From positions 156,643,599 through 156,707,598 of the forward strand of contig NC_135502.1 of NCBI RefSeq assembly GCF_052857255.1: DNA of 64,000 nt, written 5' to 3'. Made by a program: the position numbers and the translations under genes. The stretch comes from Amblyomma americanum. Its lineage: Eukaryota; Arthropoda; Arachnida; Ixodida; Ixodidae. Under the pieces are notes generated by a model. It saw nothing but the letters and a program-made list of their open reading frames with translations. It made no database searches and was not told the origin of the DNA. Below are positions 1-9,779 of this stretch, piece by piece. How positions within the stretch are numbered: position 1 is the first letter of the stretch; each line of letters begins with the position of its first letter.

Positions 1-999
1 GCAGACTACCAAGGTGCTGTGAACTCAGTGTTGAAAAAGGGAGTTCTCCTGGAATAAATATTCTTCAGCTGCGTATTATCTAGTACTTCAATGAAAGTGC
101 GAGATACTGTGTATCTGAAGTGTGCTTGCGCAGTAGGTAACCCTGTAACTCATGACTTTATTCCAGGTTCAAGACAGGTATTCAACAAGTTGAGGCCTAA
201 TTGTGGCTCTGTGTGTTCTATAGAGCATCAGATCTGCTCAGTGCAAAACCATTGTTATAATTCATATCGCCATGACCAATGCACTATTACGTGTAATAAT
301 GACTACAGTTGCCAATTGTGTCGTGTGCACATTGCTTACTGGTCACTGTGTTCACTATTTGGGAAATAGTTGCAAATAAGTGCATATTGCATTGCTTGCG
401 CAAATGGCACAATGTTATTACAAAGTGAACAAACTCAGTTTAATCAGTGTAGCACCATAAGAACGCATTTTAATTTAAAATGCATCCACTTAGTTCCACA
501 GTTATTTTCCATTCATAGACTGGAAAACTGTGTTTGTGAAGCACCTCAAGTGCAAATACCTTGAAGTCCAGTCAGCTGGGAGAAGTGTTAAAATTGGCTG
601 CAAACAGTATCGATCTAGGAAATTCTGATGCAATTTAAGGCCACGCGCATGTGTGCAGTGTCCCCACATTATCCTTGCCGGTTCTTTGCTTCATATACAC
701 ATTGGGAATTAGAATGACCTCTTCTTTAAGATATTAGTGATAAATTTTGAGCACGTGTAAGGACCAATTTTTTAAACGTCAGCGACGTCATTCCTTTGAA
801 ATGAGGTCCTTTCGAAGTTTCACCCCGGAAAGTTATTGCAACATGGCTCCAGCCATATGGTACGGCTACTTTTTTTGTCCACTTTCCATATTAAGAAGGC
901 TTACCAAGCGTACTCTTGTACTCGGCACAAATTTACTCACTTGTGGGCTCTCTCCTGGTAGCGACTAAAGGCATTTGACATTGCGAAGCCCTGCACAAA
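1..999. other. No recognised gene; AT-rich DNA
   Basis: I recognise no protein family here. One detail is visible. Reading from base 1 on the plus strand, 18 codons stay open up to a TAA at 55-57, which overlaps an AATAAA at 53-58. That could be the tail of a terminal exon cut by the window edge, but it is far too short to assign. A small cysteine-containing open frame at 91-369 has no recognisable domain. Confidence 0.3.
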
Positions 1000-1767
1000 T
1001 AAGAATCATTTTGCGTATCCTCTTCTTGGAATTGATGGGCAGGGCCTGCTTAAATATTCTTATGTTCTAATCCTGTTTATGGCGCCCTCAACGTGAATAT
1101 GCACTAAAGCTATCCGTCTCGTTCTGGTGACTTCCTCTTCACTGAGTTGAGGTTTCCCTGCAAATTGACATAACCATGAGGCAATCCCGCCTTTCTTTAT
1201 AGCATGTTTACACGATACCCTTACCGTTTGTGAAGGCAGGGGCGTTAAGCTTCACTCCTTGAATTATCGTGCTTGTTGTCAGGGTGAAGAGTCTGTCAAC
1301 CATGACTTCACCTCCTGGGCCGAGATGGTCCTCCCGCTTGTAGTCTTTTGTAATATATTTGTCCGATGCACGTCCTCCAAAAGTTAGAGGCACATACATT
1401 ATGCAACCATCTGGTGCTATGACAATAAGAAACTTCACAGTGCTGCTCGCCTTGTAGCTGCTATAGATTTCAACACTTCGCAGCATTTTTTTGGCCGCTA
1501 CAGGTTTATCTCGAAGCAGTCAACAGTACATATGGTTGTGTCGTATCCGTTTTCAATGAATGACTTGGGCATACTTTTTCGGATCCTTGATCGTAGTAGC
1601 CAAGTTACGGCTTTTTTCATAATGGTGCACAGCACCGACAGGACATGTCTGAAAATGCTGAGGACACTCCCTACAGATACTTGAAATATTCTAGCCAAGT
1701 GCTCACAGAGAAGGCTAAGGCGCAGTCGCATGAGAGTGAGCAGCAGCTGATCTTCAAATGGGAGCAC
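1000..1767 (-). pseudogene. DDE_Tnp_4-type transposase remnant (ISL2EU/PIF-like)
   Basis: This is a degraded cut-and-paste transposase. The N-terminal part (1767 down to about 1560) has the helix-turn-helix signature of this family, with FEDQLLLTLMRLRL followed by a segment ending in TVDCFEI. The next segment, containing YSSYK, GGRASDKYI and MVDRLF, matches the catalytic core. Candidate acidic residues are the Asp in VDCFEI, the Asp in MVDRLF and the Glu in HVEGAINRI (about 1090). One TAG stop interrupts the frame between the two halves, near 1495. A frameshift is needed after TAA 1208-1210 to reach the last segment (LSEEEVTRTRRIA, about 1110-1155). A THAP domain, common in relatives, was not found upstream. 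I did not identify terminal inverted repeats. The family assignment is by remembered motifs. Confidence 0.75.
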
Positions 1768-2558
1768 AGCGAAGCCCTTACACTACCCTACTTTCACTGC
1801 TGTGACCGAGTTCCGGAAGTCTGTTTTAGCCAGCTTTGTTCAAAAGACGCAGTCGTCTTCTACTAACGTTGCTGCAGATAGCTGCTGCTTCTTTGATTAT
1901 GTGCCAAGTCCAGGATGGCAATAACTATGCTCGTTGTTCTGGTCCTCCTACTTCGTTGAAATATTTTTCACATCAGCAGATTGTTCCTGGATACAAAGAA
2001 AGTTGCAAGAGTTACTAGCGCACCAAATAACAAAACAATGCAACAATACAGTGTTTAGTCTCGTTATTATCTAAAATACACCTGACATTTGCGAGAAATA
2101 GTCCTGAAAGATTTTCCATCTTCATATTACAAGGCCAGCTAGGCATAAGTTCAAGCACAAAAGTCATCAGCATCCCACAACTGCAGGAACCTTTTTACCT
2201 TCTTCCTGACTTGTAATAAGAAACTCGTGGGCTATAAACAAATTTCTTCGTATTGCAAAGAAAAAGCAGCAGTAAGTTGCCAGGTCTGTATGTCGGTGTG
2301 GATGGTAAAACTAAGCATAGCTGCATTCCCTGACTGCAGCTTGTGAGCTGCAGATATTTTTGAAGCGGTGACACACCTTCCAACTTTTTGGGTTTTTTTC
2401 TGAGCCCTAATTAACACCTCAGAGGCTGAACCATAGGAGTAAACATTTTAAATGCATTCGAGTAATAAAATGGCTTCTGCATGTCAAGAAACTAGCGCCT
2501 TGAATTCTTCAGCAGCACAGCAGGTAATTGTGGCCACTTGGACTTTTAGCAGCATGAA
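1768..2558. other. Flank of transposase remnant; no recognised gene
   Basis: Bases immediately upstream (minus sense) of the transposase probably held its missing N-terminal part, but I could not read a domain. The remainder up to the CATTTG target duplication at 2559 shows nothing recognisable. Confidence 0.3.
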
Positions 2559-2564
2559 CATTTG

Positions 2565-2600
2565 AAGAGTTTTTTTTCTAAATGAGCCAGATCCACCAAA
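2565..2600 (+). repeat. Left terminal inverted repeat of 2.7-kb transposon
   Basis: It starts AAGAGTTTTTTTTC and continues through AAATGAGCC and AGATCCACC. It pairs with the complement of 5239-5273, which starts AGGAGTTTTTTTTC. The hexamer CATTTG directly precedes it. Confidence 0.8.
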
Positions 2601-2929
2601 ACACAAACTTAGAACAAGGCCATAATTTCTTGTCTGAAAGGAATGCGCTGCTATTCAACCTGGTACCACAGAAGTTTTATGGGGCAGATAGAGCAGTCGA
2701 ACAGCATTAATCGCCAAAAATTTACGTGCATAGTTTGGCCTATACAACAATGGAAACATTGGATTTGGCTCATATCGAAGCGAAGCATTAGATTCGGCTC
2801 AGCTTTCTTCTCGAAACTTTATTATTACTGCAGTATGTTTCAGGTTACAATCAAAACAATATAGAAAAATGCTTGTGCTGTGACTTCAGCACAAAAAAAA
2901 ATTAAAAATATGCGTCACCCGCTTTACAC

Positions 2930-4068
2930 TCATACATGGATAGCAGGCCTGTCTTCCTGGCAGCATAAGCAGCCTTCTTCGCAGTCTGCCATGGACTCCT
3001 TTTCTTGACAGCGACGAAAGGCAGCCTCAAAATACGCAAGTTCTTCGTTTTCCTTCCATGACACAGCAAAGTGAGGCACCAGAAGGTTTGTCACGTCTCT
3101 CACCTTCAGTTCGTTGAGGTAGTGTGCATACAGCTCGCACTGTTTCGGTGTTTGTACAAGGGTCTTTCCCCTATTTAGGACCGATACAAAATTAGACACC
3201 GAAACCCTGTAGTGGGGTTCGGCTCTAATTTGAGGGCTTCGGCCTGTCACATTTCTCTGAATGTAATAAACCTTCGTTTCAGTAATCTTGAAAAGCAGGT
3301 TGGACGTTGATCTCATTACTTCCGTACAGTACGCCTTCCAGTCATAGACGTTCCAGTGCTTTCCTAATTCTAGTACAATGCCGTGGTTAGCAAAAATTCG
3401 CTTGTAGCCTTCTGGATATAGAATTTCTTTGTCTTCTGACATCTTTCTCAATCCGACCGAATACTCTATCTGGAGGTAAAAAACAGTGGCCTGTGACAGG
3501 GAACACAACAGAAACCAACGAAACACATGCTGCAGCCTCATTCTGAATCCACCAAAGAATTATGCAAATCATAGTTGAGTTTTTGTTTTGACCAGCACAA
3601 CCGTCGGCTACCAGCCGCACTTCTTTAATTCCTTCCAAATTTGCACCTCGAAGTGTATTGTGCACTGCACTGGCAACTTGGTTGTTTCCTTTGCTGCTCT
3701 CATCTTCACTCCGTGTGTAGCAATGGACAGCATCTTTGGGCATCGATCCATCTCTCTGGTTTTCTACCACGCACAGGTGGTATTGATACAACTGGCGGCT
3801 GTAATAGGCTTGCTGGTCTGGAATCTTGGGCATCACTTGATTTTTTTGGCAGTCAAAAGAGAACGTATTTAAGTCTTCTCGCTTCTCACGTAGCAGGGAA
3901 TAAAAAGCCCTATACTTCAACCTGTGCACCCTTTGATCTGTTAGAACCTTCTGCTTCTGTGCAGATTCTTTCAAAGTCTTGATGTCGTAGGCGTTTTTTA
4001 AGCACACAGAGCAAACATCCGTTCTCGGTGTTCCAAACGAGAGGTTGAACTTCGTGCGGAAAATTTGG

Positions 4069-4112
<44 letters not shown>

Positions 4113-4895
4113 TGGTTTTGGGGGAAAGGAAATGGCGCAGTATCTGTCTCATATATCGTTGGACACCTGAACTGCGACATAAGGGAAGGGATAAAGGAGG
4201 GAGTGAAAGCAGAAAGGAAGGAAGAGGTGCCGTAGTGGAGGGCTAAAAACCGTATTTCACTCGGACATCTTCAGTAGCCTGTTGATTATACATCCGCCAT
4301 ATATTTCGGATACTCTTCAGCTCTGCCGGGAGATACAGTTTTCGAGTCTTCTGTCGGTTGTAGTGCGACTCTCTTGCACGAAGGCGCTTTATGAACATCA
4401 CAACAGCCGATCGCTTTCGACCATAGCGTTGGAGCTTCTGATCGCCTCCACGAGCATCTGCCTTCAATCCGCCTTTTTCGTGCCTGTGCTTCACGTAGCG
4501 GGTAACTGTACTGTGGCTAACAGCAAGCACTGCACAAAACATATCACGACAAACAGGAACCTCTCTTCCATTTTCAAGCCGTACCTTGTAAGAAACGGCG
4601 AGGCTTCGACGATGTTTCTCATGTTTTCCTCTCCTGCGTTTGACTGCAGAAGATGTGCGCTGCATCAATATGAAAATATGAATGCCTTTTGCTTCACACT
4701 GCAGAGTTCACTAAACGTCTTCTTGAAGCTTTCCACCGATGTTTCTGTCACAAGCGCGCACTTGAGAGTCTTCTTTGTGTGCTTACATTTCGGAAGCGGC
4801 AAATTCTTGCTTTCTCGGCGTCTTGAAGGGCGACTTTTGTTTCGTCGTCTGGGCAGGGAACGTTCACCGACCTCTTCATACCCGTCGCAATCCAT
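2930..4895 (-). pseudogene. DUF7869-like, putative DDE-type transposase; interrupted
   Basis: Read on the minus strand, the gene starts near 4895 with a basic arginine-rich region. It continues through the conserved N-terminal block, containing GREVPVCRDMF, RARESHYNRQ and KLYLPAEL, and reaches KYGF at 4245. There it is cut by the 4071-4244 insertion, resuming with FRTKFNLSFGTP and the Cys pair of DVCSVCLKN. The core (4007-3387) contains VADGCAGQNKN and GHCFLPPDRVFGRIEK. Their Asp and Glu residues are candidate catalytic positions of an RNase H-like fold. A one-base shift near 3440 moves the reading to a frame containing YKRIFANHG and ending at 2930; another small shift lies near 4668. The ordered blocks match a multicopy arthropod family that I recall as DUF7869-type. 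A function in transposition is inferred from the surrounding TIRs and TSD. Confidence 0.7.
4071..4244 (+). mobile_element. Short dispersed repeat with (AAT)n end inserted in transposase gene
   Basis: This is a 174-bp segment. An (AAT)n tract at 4071-4112 is followed by a body containing GGCGCAGTATCTGTCTC and ending GCCGTAGTGGAGGGCT. I recognise the body as a repeat abundant in tick sequences. It shares the GCCGTAGTGRAGGGCT block with the separate repeat at 21715-21860. It sits between KYGF and FRTKFN of the interrupted gene, and both flanks match the family once it is skipped. I could not define a target duplication. Confidence 0.6.
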
Positions 4896-5063
4896 GCGGA
4901 ACTAAGTCCGTCAAAGCAAAAGCCTTGAAAAAACAAAGGAGCTCGCGAAACACACCACGCAGTCCGCGCTATCACGCACGAGCACCGCCGGCACGAGCCT
5001 ACAAGGAGGCTGCCATGTTGGCTGAATCACGTGGTCTCCGGGTCAGTCTCCTATTGCTTGAAC

Positions 5064-5261
5064 GGATTTGGCTCATTTCGATCCACGCAGTGGAAGGATT
5101 TGGCTCGTTTTCGATTTGAAATGTGATCTGCGGGCTAGCTCAGTTGGTGTGATTTGACCAATTTTGATCTGATCTGTTTTTTAAAGGAAAGTTGACTGGC
5201 TTAGCTTGCCACTACAGTTGGGGTTGCGTTACTTTCGGTTTGTGGATTTGGCTCATTTCGA
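5064..5261 (+). repeat. Subterminal direct repeats of 2.7-kb transposon
   Basis: The motif GGATTTGGCTCATTTCGA occurs at 5064-5081, as a variant at 5096-5114, and again at 5244-5261, where it merges into the right terminal repeat. A related copy lies near the other end at 2761-2778, and the left terminal repeat carries the complement. Repeated subterminal motifs are a usual place for transposase binding, which is the inferred role here. Confidence 0.6.
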
Positions 5262-5273
5262 AAAAAAACTCCT
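5239..5273 (-). repeat. Right terminal inverted repeat of 2.7-kb transposon
   Basis: The complement begins AGGAGTTTTTTTTCG and continues AAATGAGCCAAATCCAC, matching the left end at 2565-2600. CATTTG follows at 5274-5279 as the second target-duplication copy. Confidence 0.8.
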
Positions 5274-5769
5274 CATTTGTATGCTTTCGTGGTGGACCTA
5301 ACCCGCAGCAACCATAAAACCATAAAAAATCGACAATAGAAGACTCCTTAAGTTTCCCTACGCATGCCAAAAGTTCTGTTCACACAATTGGTGGCAAACA
5401 ACGAACCTCCCAAGGAGCGCCCAGAAAGGATGGGATGTCCTAGTCCCAGTGAAACATTTATCGACATTTCCAGGCCGTAGAGGCAGGACACAGAAACACA
5501 AGCAAAAGGGAAGTGCACCCACTAATGCCCTAGAAATGTTTTTTTCGAGGGTGTTAAGCAGAAACAAAAACTAATCATAGCAGTTTGGTCCCATAAAGGT
5601 AACTGGGAGCACGTTTTTGGGACCAATGCTTCTCAACAAAAATACAAATTGACTCCTCGCTCCCTTTTCTCTCTCCTCGCATCAAAAAATAGGGGTAGAG
5701 AAGGTTTTGCTCATGCACTCGCCGTTTTGAGAGATCCAACAGTTCTGTTCGAACAGCCGAAGGAAGCCA

Positions 5770-6720
5770 ATTTCACCCCGCATCTATCTCATGGGCCGTC
5801 GGCTCCATGCTGGAGGCAGGCAGGCGCGGCGGTCTGCCTTTTCATCATACCGCCGGGAGCGGAGGTCACCAACGTGCCAGTCTTCTATAATGTTTCCATA
5901 TTCAGCACGGTGCGGAGGTCCCTGCACGCATCTCAAAATACCAGCAGTCCTTGTTGCGCTGATGTCTAGCAGAGCCGCAGTAATGACCTCTCGTCGCTCG
6001 CCCGGTTTCCTCGCTGGGCGGAAGCTATCTTGCACACACGTATTCGCGCAGCCCCTAGCCACTCGCATGCAAGCCCCAGCGCGCGGCAGCTCTTGCTCTC
6101 ATCACTGGGCTGTAGTGAACTTCGTAGCTATGAAATCATGGCCGCTTTCCCGCGCACCTCGGCGTGCCCACATAATTCCTTTTGGAATTGATGCAGCGGC
6201 GCGCGGCGCATCGCAAGTCTTTTGCGCAACTTCACGGCCCTACACCATAATGGCGCTCATAAAGGCGTCGTTCGTGGCAGCGGATTCCAAGGCAATGGGC
6301 GACTCCGAGCGGGCACTCTGCATCCCTCAGCGCCTCCGACGACTGTGGCGTGTTGGTGGCAGCCTGGCGGTCCACTGCGGTCATAGGCGGGAGAGATCTT
6401 CGGAAGCCCACCAGACTCTTGCTGCGAGTGTCCATGGATTAACCTGCTCTACCTACGTTGCCGTCTTGTCGCAGCGGTATAGTTTGTGTTGTGTTCGCGT
6501 CGCTGACTTTGAACCCACCCCCACCGGATTACTTTTGCCTTGATCCCCTTGATCTCACCCCCCGCGCCGTATTGTGCCGCACGCGCGGTCTGCTGTACCA
6601 TGGGTGCGACCCGCCAAGGCTCCTACCTCAAGACGTCCCCCCTTTCCATCCGGCTCCAAGCAGTCTTATCTCCACACTTAGTCACAATGAAATAAAACGG
6701 GGGTGTAACGCGGATTCAAC
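5770..6720. other. CpG-rich island without recognisable product
   Basis: Base composition changes sharply to GC- and CpG-rich DNA, in contrast with the AT-rich flanks. Several open frames exist on both strands, the longest at 5791-6543 with 250 codons. None shows a domain I recognise, and overlapping open frames are expected in GC-rich DNA. It could be a promoter-associated island with a non-coding first exon, or an unrecognised repeat. Confidence 0.3.
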
Positions 6721-7389
6721 GCGTATGTTTGAGCGTATGCTGTGCCGTGAGTAGGCGCAGGACAGAAGACTGCGTTGAATTCATGTATATAGTTGCAGCA
6801 TTTTATTCCATCCCCGGGTTTCCGTTGGCAACATCGTCAAGGTTTGTTGGTTTATGCTCGTTTTTTTATTTTCGCCTCGTGTAATTATTTTTTACCTGTT
6901 TTGATAACACGCTCAAGCTTACTCCGAGGCTTGTGCGAGAGGCAAAGCCAGAGGAAGGTTTCACCCTGCAGGATATCCGTGACCTGAAACCGCGTATCTG
7001 TATCGTACACCTATATCGTCTTTTCCTTTGGCACCCAGGTTGCTCTTTACATGCGTTTGTTTTGCGCGTGCATATATGCTTTTGTACCCTTTAGAATGTT
7101 TGCTTAAGGTCAACAACTTTCAGCCTGTATTATTTTTATTGCTTTATTTTTTCAGATTTCTCAGAGGTAGAGAAAAATTTGGCTATTATTATATGCTGGT
7201 GCCGTAGTGCTCCGTACATTGTGTGTTAAATGGGGCATACATATACGTCTCCTGTTTGTATTCATTTAAATGCAAAGAGCACATCTAATGAACCTTAAAT
7301 ACATCTGCATTGTGCTGCTATTTCCTGTTATATGGGTGAGATCGGGCGAATTTTAGAATTCATATTTCCTTTGTGTGCAAAATTTTGGC
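6721..7389. other. No recognised gene; AT-rich spacer
   Basis: T-rich DNA with no open frame of note and no repeat that I recognise, ending at the 3' end of the minus-strand Penelope-like copy. Confidence 0.3.
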
Positions 7390-8275
7390 ACATTTCGTGT
7401 TCTTGTGGCGGGATGAGCGCAGCACGAAACAAAGAATATAAAGGCGGGAATCAACGCTGACTAACAACCAGATTTTTAATCCACGTTTGATCGAATAAAT
7501 ACATCTTTTCGTGCAATAAGGAGAGAACAGAAACTTGACAAACGCATAAGATGTACACGTGGTAAAAGATTAGGACAACGCACGCAGATAACCAATTTCG
7601 CTGTCACGAAACGCTATCGAAAGTGTGCTGACGCATATACGTCGTTCTTTTGTCGGATGCTGAAGGCTTTTTCAATATCCCTGGCCTGTTGATCGAAATA
7701 TGACGTTATGGCCATTGTGTTGCTAAGCTGAAGGTCACATTCCAGCTCTCTGCAATGTTTTGCTAATTCACTGCTGTTGGCGCTCTTTAGGAATCTTTTG
7801 TGCTCTCAAAGCCGTTCATTCAAACCGCGCCCTGTTTGACTAATGTAGGTGCGTCCGCATGACAGATATATATTAAAAACCCTCTCTTCACACATTTCAC
7901 ATGTTTTTTCTGGTGCTTTTTCTTTCATTGATTTATCTTTGCTCGCTGTTTAATTTGGCGCACAGGCCTCTTAATTGGTTGGGTGCTGACATCAGCACTT
8001 TTACACCAGCTGTTGCGCCTGCCTTTTCGAGACTGTGGGAAATGCCATTAATGTAAGGGATGACCGCGTACGGCTTCCTTTCTTCTGATGTGGTTGTGAC
8101 ATATTTTCTGCCTCTAAGTGCTTGCAGAATCCCTTCTGCAGCACCGGGTAGCAGTCTCTTTGGGTAACCTGCTGCTTTCAGCCGACTGTTCTGGGCGTCA
8201 AAACTGCCTTGAACTTCATGATGAGAGGATCTCGTCAATGCGGCTCTCATTGCTACTTTTGCTAAGGACTAGAAG
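7390..8275 (-). mobile_element. Penelope-like element 3' part, minus copy
   Basis: This is a 5'-truncated Penelope-like element. Read on the minus strand from 8275, it encodes the linker between reverse transcriptase and endonuclease (8250-7933, with RLKAAGYPKRLLPG, PYAVIPYINGISHSL and SAPNQLRGLCAKL). A GIY-YIG endonuclease segment (about 7880-7600) follows, with LSCGRTYISQTGRGLNERL (the usual G is replaced in YISQTG) and an in-frame stop soon after. The 3' untranslated part reaches about 7390. The plus-strand partner at 8276-9345 is homologous over nearly the whole length, including the 3' untranslated region. Confidence 0.8.
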
Positions 8276-9345
8276 AACTAGAACTAGAAATAACAAGTGA
8301 ACTCCCAGAAAACAACGTTATGCAATTTCATGACTTGACGCTAGCCTCTCTAGCCGCTCACATATGCTGGCGGTACGGACCATGAAGTTAGAGGGGACTG
8401 CTCCCATACACATCTGCGCACTCCAAGATCATAAAGGGGGCTAGAAAAAAACAGCAATGAGAGCCGCATTGACGAGATCCCGTCATCATAAAGTTCAAGG
8501 CAGTTTTGACACTCCGAACCGTCGGCTGAAAGCAGCAGGTTGCCCAACGAGACTGCTATTCAGTGTTGCAGAAGGGATTCTGCAAACACTTAGATGCAGA
8601 AATTATGTCGCAGCCACATCAGAATAAAGGAAGCCGTACGCAGTCATTCCTTGCGTTATAGCATTTCCAACAGTCTCAAAAGGGTAGAAGAAAGAGCTGG
8701 TGTAAAAGTGCTCATGTCAGCACCCAACAAGTTAAGAAACCTGTGCGCCAAAGTCAACAGCAAGCAAAGGAAAAATCAATGCAAGAAATAAAACCAGAAA
8801 AACATGTGAAATGTGTGAAAAGCGGGGTTTGTGAAATACCTCTGTCATGCGGATGCACCTACATTGGTCAAACAGGGCGCTGTTTGAATAAACGGCTTCG
8901 TGAGCACAAAAGATCCGTGAAGGGCGCCATTAGTAGTGAAATAACAAAACATTGCAGAGAACATGAATTCGTTCCGCAGCTTAACAACACAGTGGTCCTC
9001 CCGTCATAGTTTGCTCAATGAATTAGAGAGACTGAAGAAGCGTTCAACATCCAACCAAAGAGCGACGTATGTGTCTTCATACCTTCAATAGCGCTTCGTG
9101 ACAGAGAAATTGATTATCTGCGTGCGAAGTCTTAATATTTCACCACGTGTGCATCTTGTGCGTTTTTCATGCTTTTTTTCTTTTCCTTTTTATACGAACG
9201 AGATGTATATATTCCACGAACATGCATTAAAAATCTGGTTATTATTCAGCGTCGTGTCCCGCCTCTCTCTTTGTCTCGTGCTGCGCTGCTCCCGTCACAA
9301 AATCATGCACCAACCAGCCCAAATTTTCACCTTGTTAAAGCACAT
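8276..9345 (+). mobile_element. Penelope-like element 3' part, plus copy with GIY-YIG domain
   Basis: This is a decayed second copy facing away from the minus copy. It starts slightly further upstream in the protein (ELPENNVMQFHDLTL, about 8305-8350) and continues with LLPYTSAHSKIIK and the linker. It reaches the GIY-YIG domain in an open frame at 8743-9009, with LSCGCTYIGQTGRCLNKRL, HKRSVKG and KHCREHEF. GIY-YIG is the endonuclease of Penelope-like elements and is expected to nick the target DNA. Stops near 8616 and after VVLPS (about 9007) break the product. The 3' untranslated part continues to about 9345 and matches the minus copy. Confidence 0.8.
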
Positions 9346-9779
9346 TTCATGTAAATAGGTAAGTCTGAATGGCCCAGCCAGCAAGCATTCACGCAAGTGG
9401 ACAGGTGTATTACATCCCCTGTAGTGCAGGAATGTACCTGAAATTTGGCACACACGTGCGCTTAGATGCCCGAAGTCTGCATGAAAAAGAAGAAATAATT
9501 TTATTGAGCCAAAACTGAGAAATCTAGCATTAACCTTTGGGGCTGTCCCTGGGACGCACAACTTTTTGGACACGGCTATTTGCGGGGACGTTTTTTGGAT
9601 GTCTTCGGGAAAAATGAGCATATCCTAGGGACATTCCAAATGTGCTGATGTAATATTTCTGGGAGATTTTGAGGTTTTATGTATGTTGAATTGTGAAAAA
9701 TGTGCTGACTAAAAAGACTACAATATGATCTCCAGCAATACATTTAGTCATAGGAGTTTCAAATATCATTGCCTTCCCA
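9346..9779. other. No gene; GGGAC-rich short motifs
   Basis: The stretch holds several GGGAC-containing motifs in alternate orientation between 9539 and 9640 (GTCCCTGGGACG, GGGGACGTTTTTTGG, CCTAGGGACATTCC). This looks like a fragment of a degenerate repeat. Nothing coding was recognised. Confidence 0.3.

Larger units (their letters stand above)
2559..5279 (-). mobile_element. TIR DNA transposon with DUF7869-like gene, including 6-bp TSDs
   Basis: The element runs from 2565 to 5273 (2,709 bp). It is bounded by inverted repeats of about 35 bp and flanked by identical CATTTG hexamers at 2559-2564 and 5274-5279. Both termini, read inward, share GAGTTTTTTTTC (eight T residues in each) followed by AAATGAGCC and then RATCCAC, with only a few mismatches. 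The only long coding relic inside is the minus-strand DUF7869-like gene, which makes it the natural candidate for the mobility protein. The 6-bp duplication does not fit TA (mariner, pogo), TTAA (Kolobok, piggyBac), 3-bp (PIF) or 8-bp (hAT) elements. The superfamily cannot be named from this window. A secondary insertion at 4071-4244 shows that the copy is dead. Confidence 0.75.

Noticed and set aside
91..564. Cysteine-containing small open frames that could suggest a secreted peptide
   Set aside because: No signal peptide and no conserved cysteine spacing; likely chance frames in repetitive GT-rich DNA.
5130..5165. tRNA-like GGGCTAGCTCAGTTGGTG inside the 2.7-kb transposon
   Set aside because: Only an A-box-like half is present; no B box or fold follows, so it is not a tRNA gene or complete SINE.
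5791..6543. 250-codon open frame in the CpG-rich island
   Set aside because: No domain, overlapping open frames on both strands, and open length is explained by GC-rich composition.
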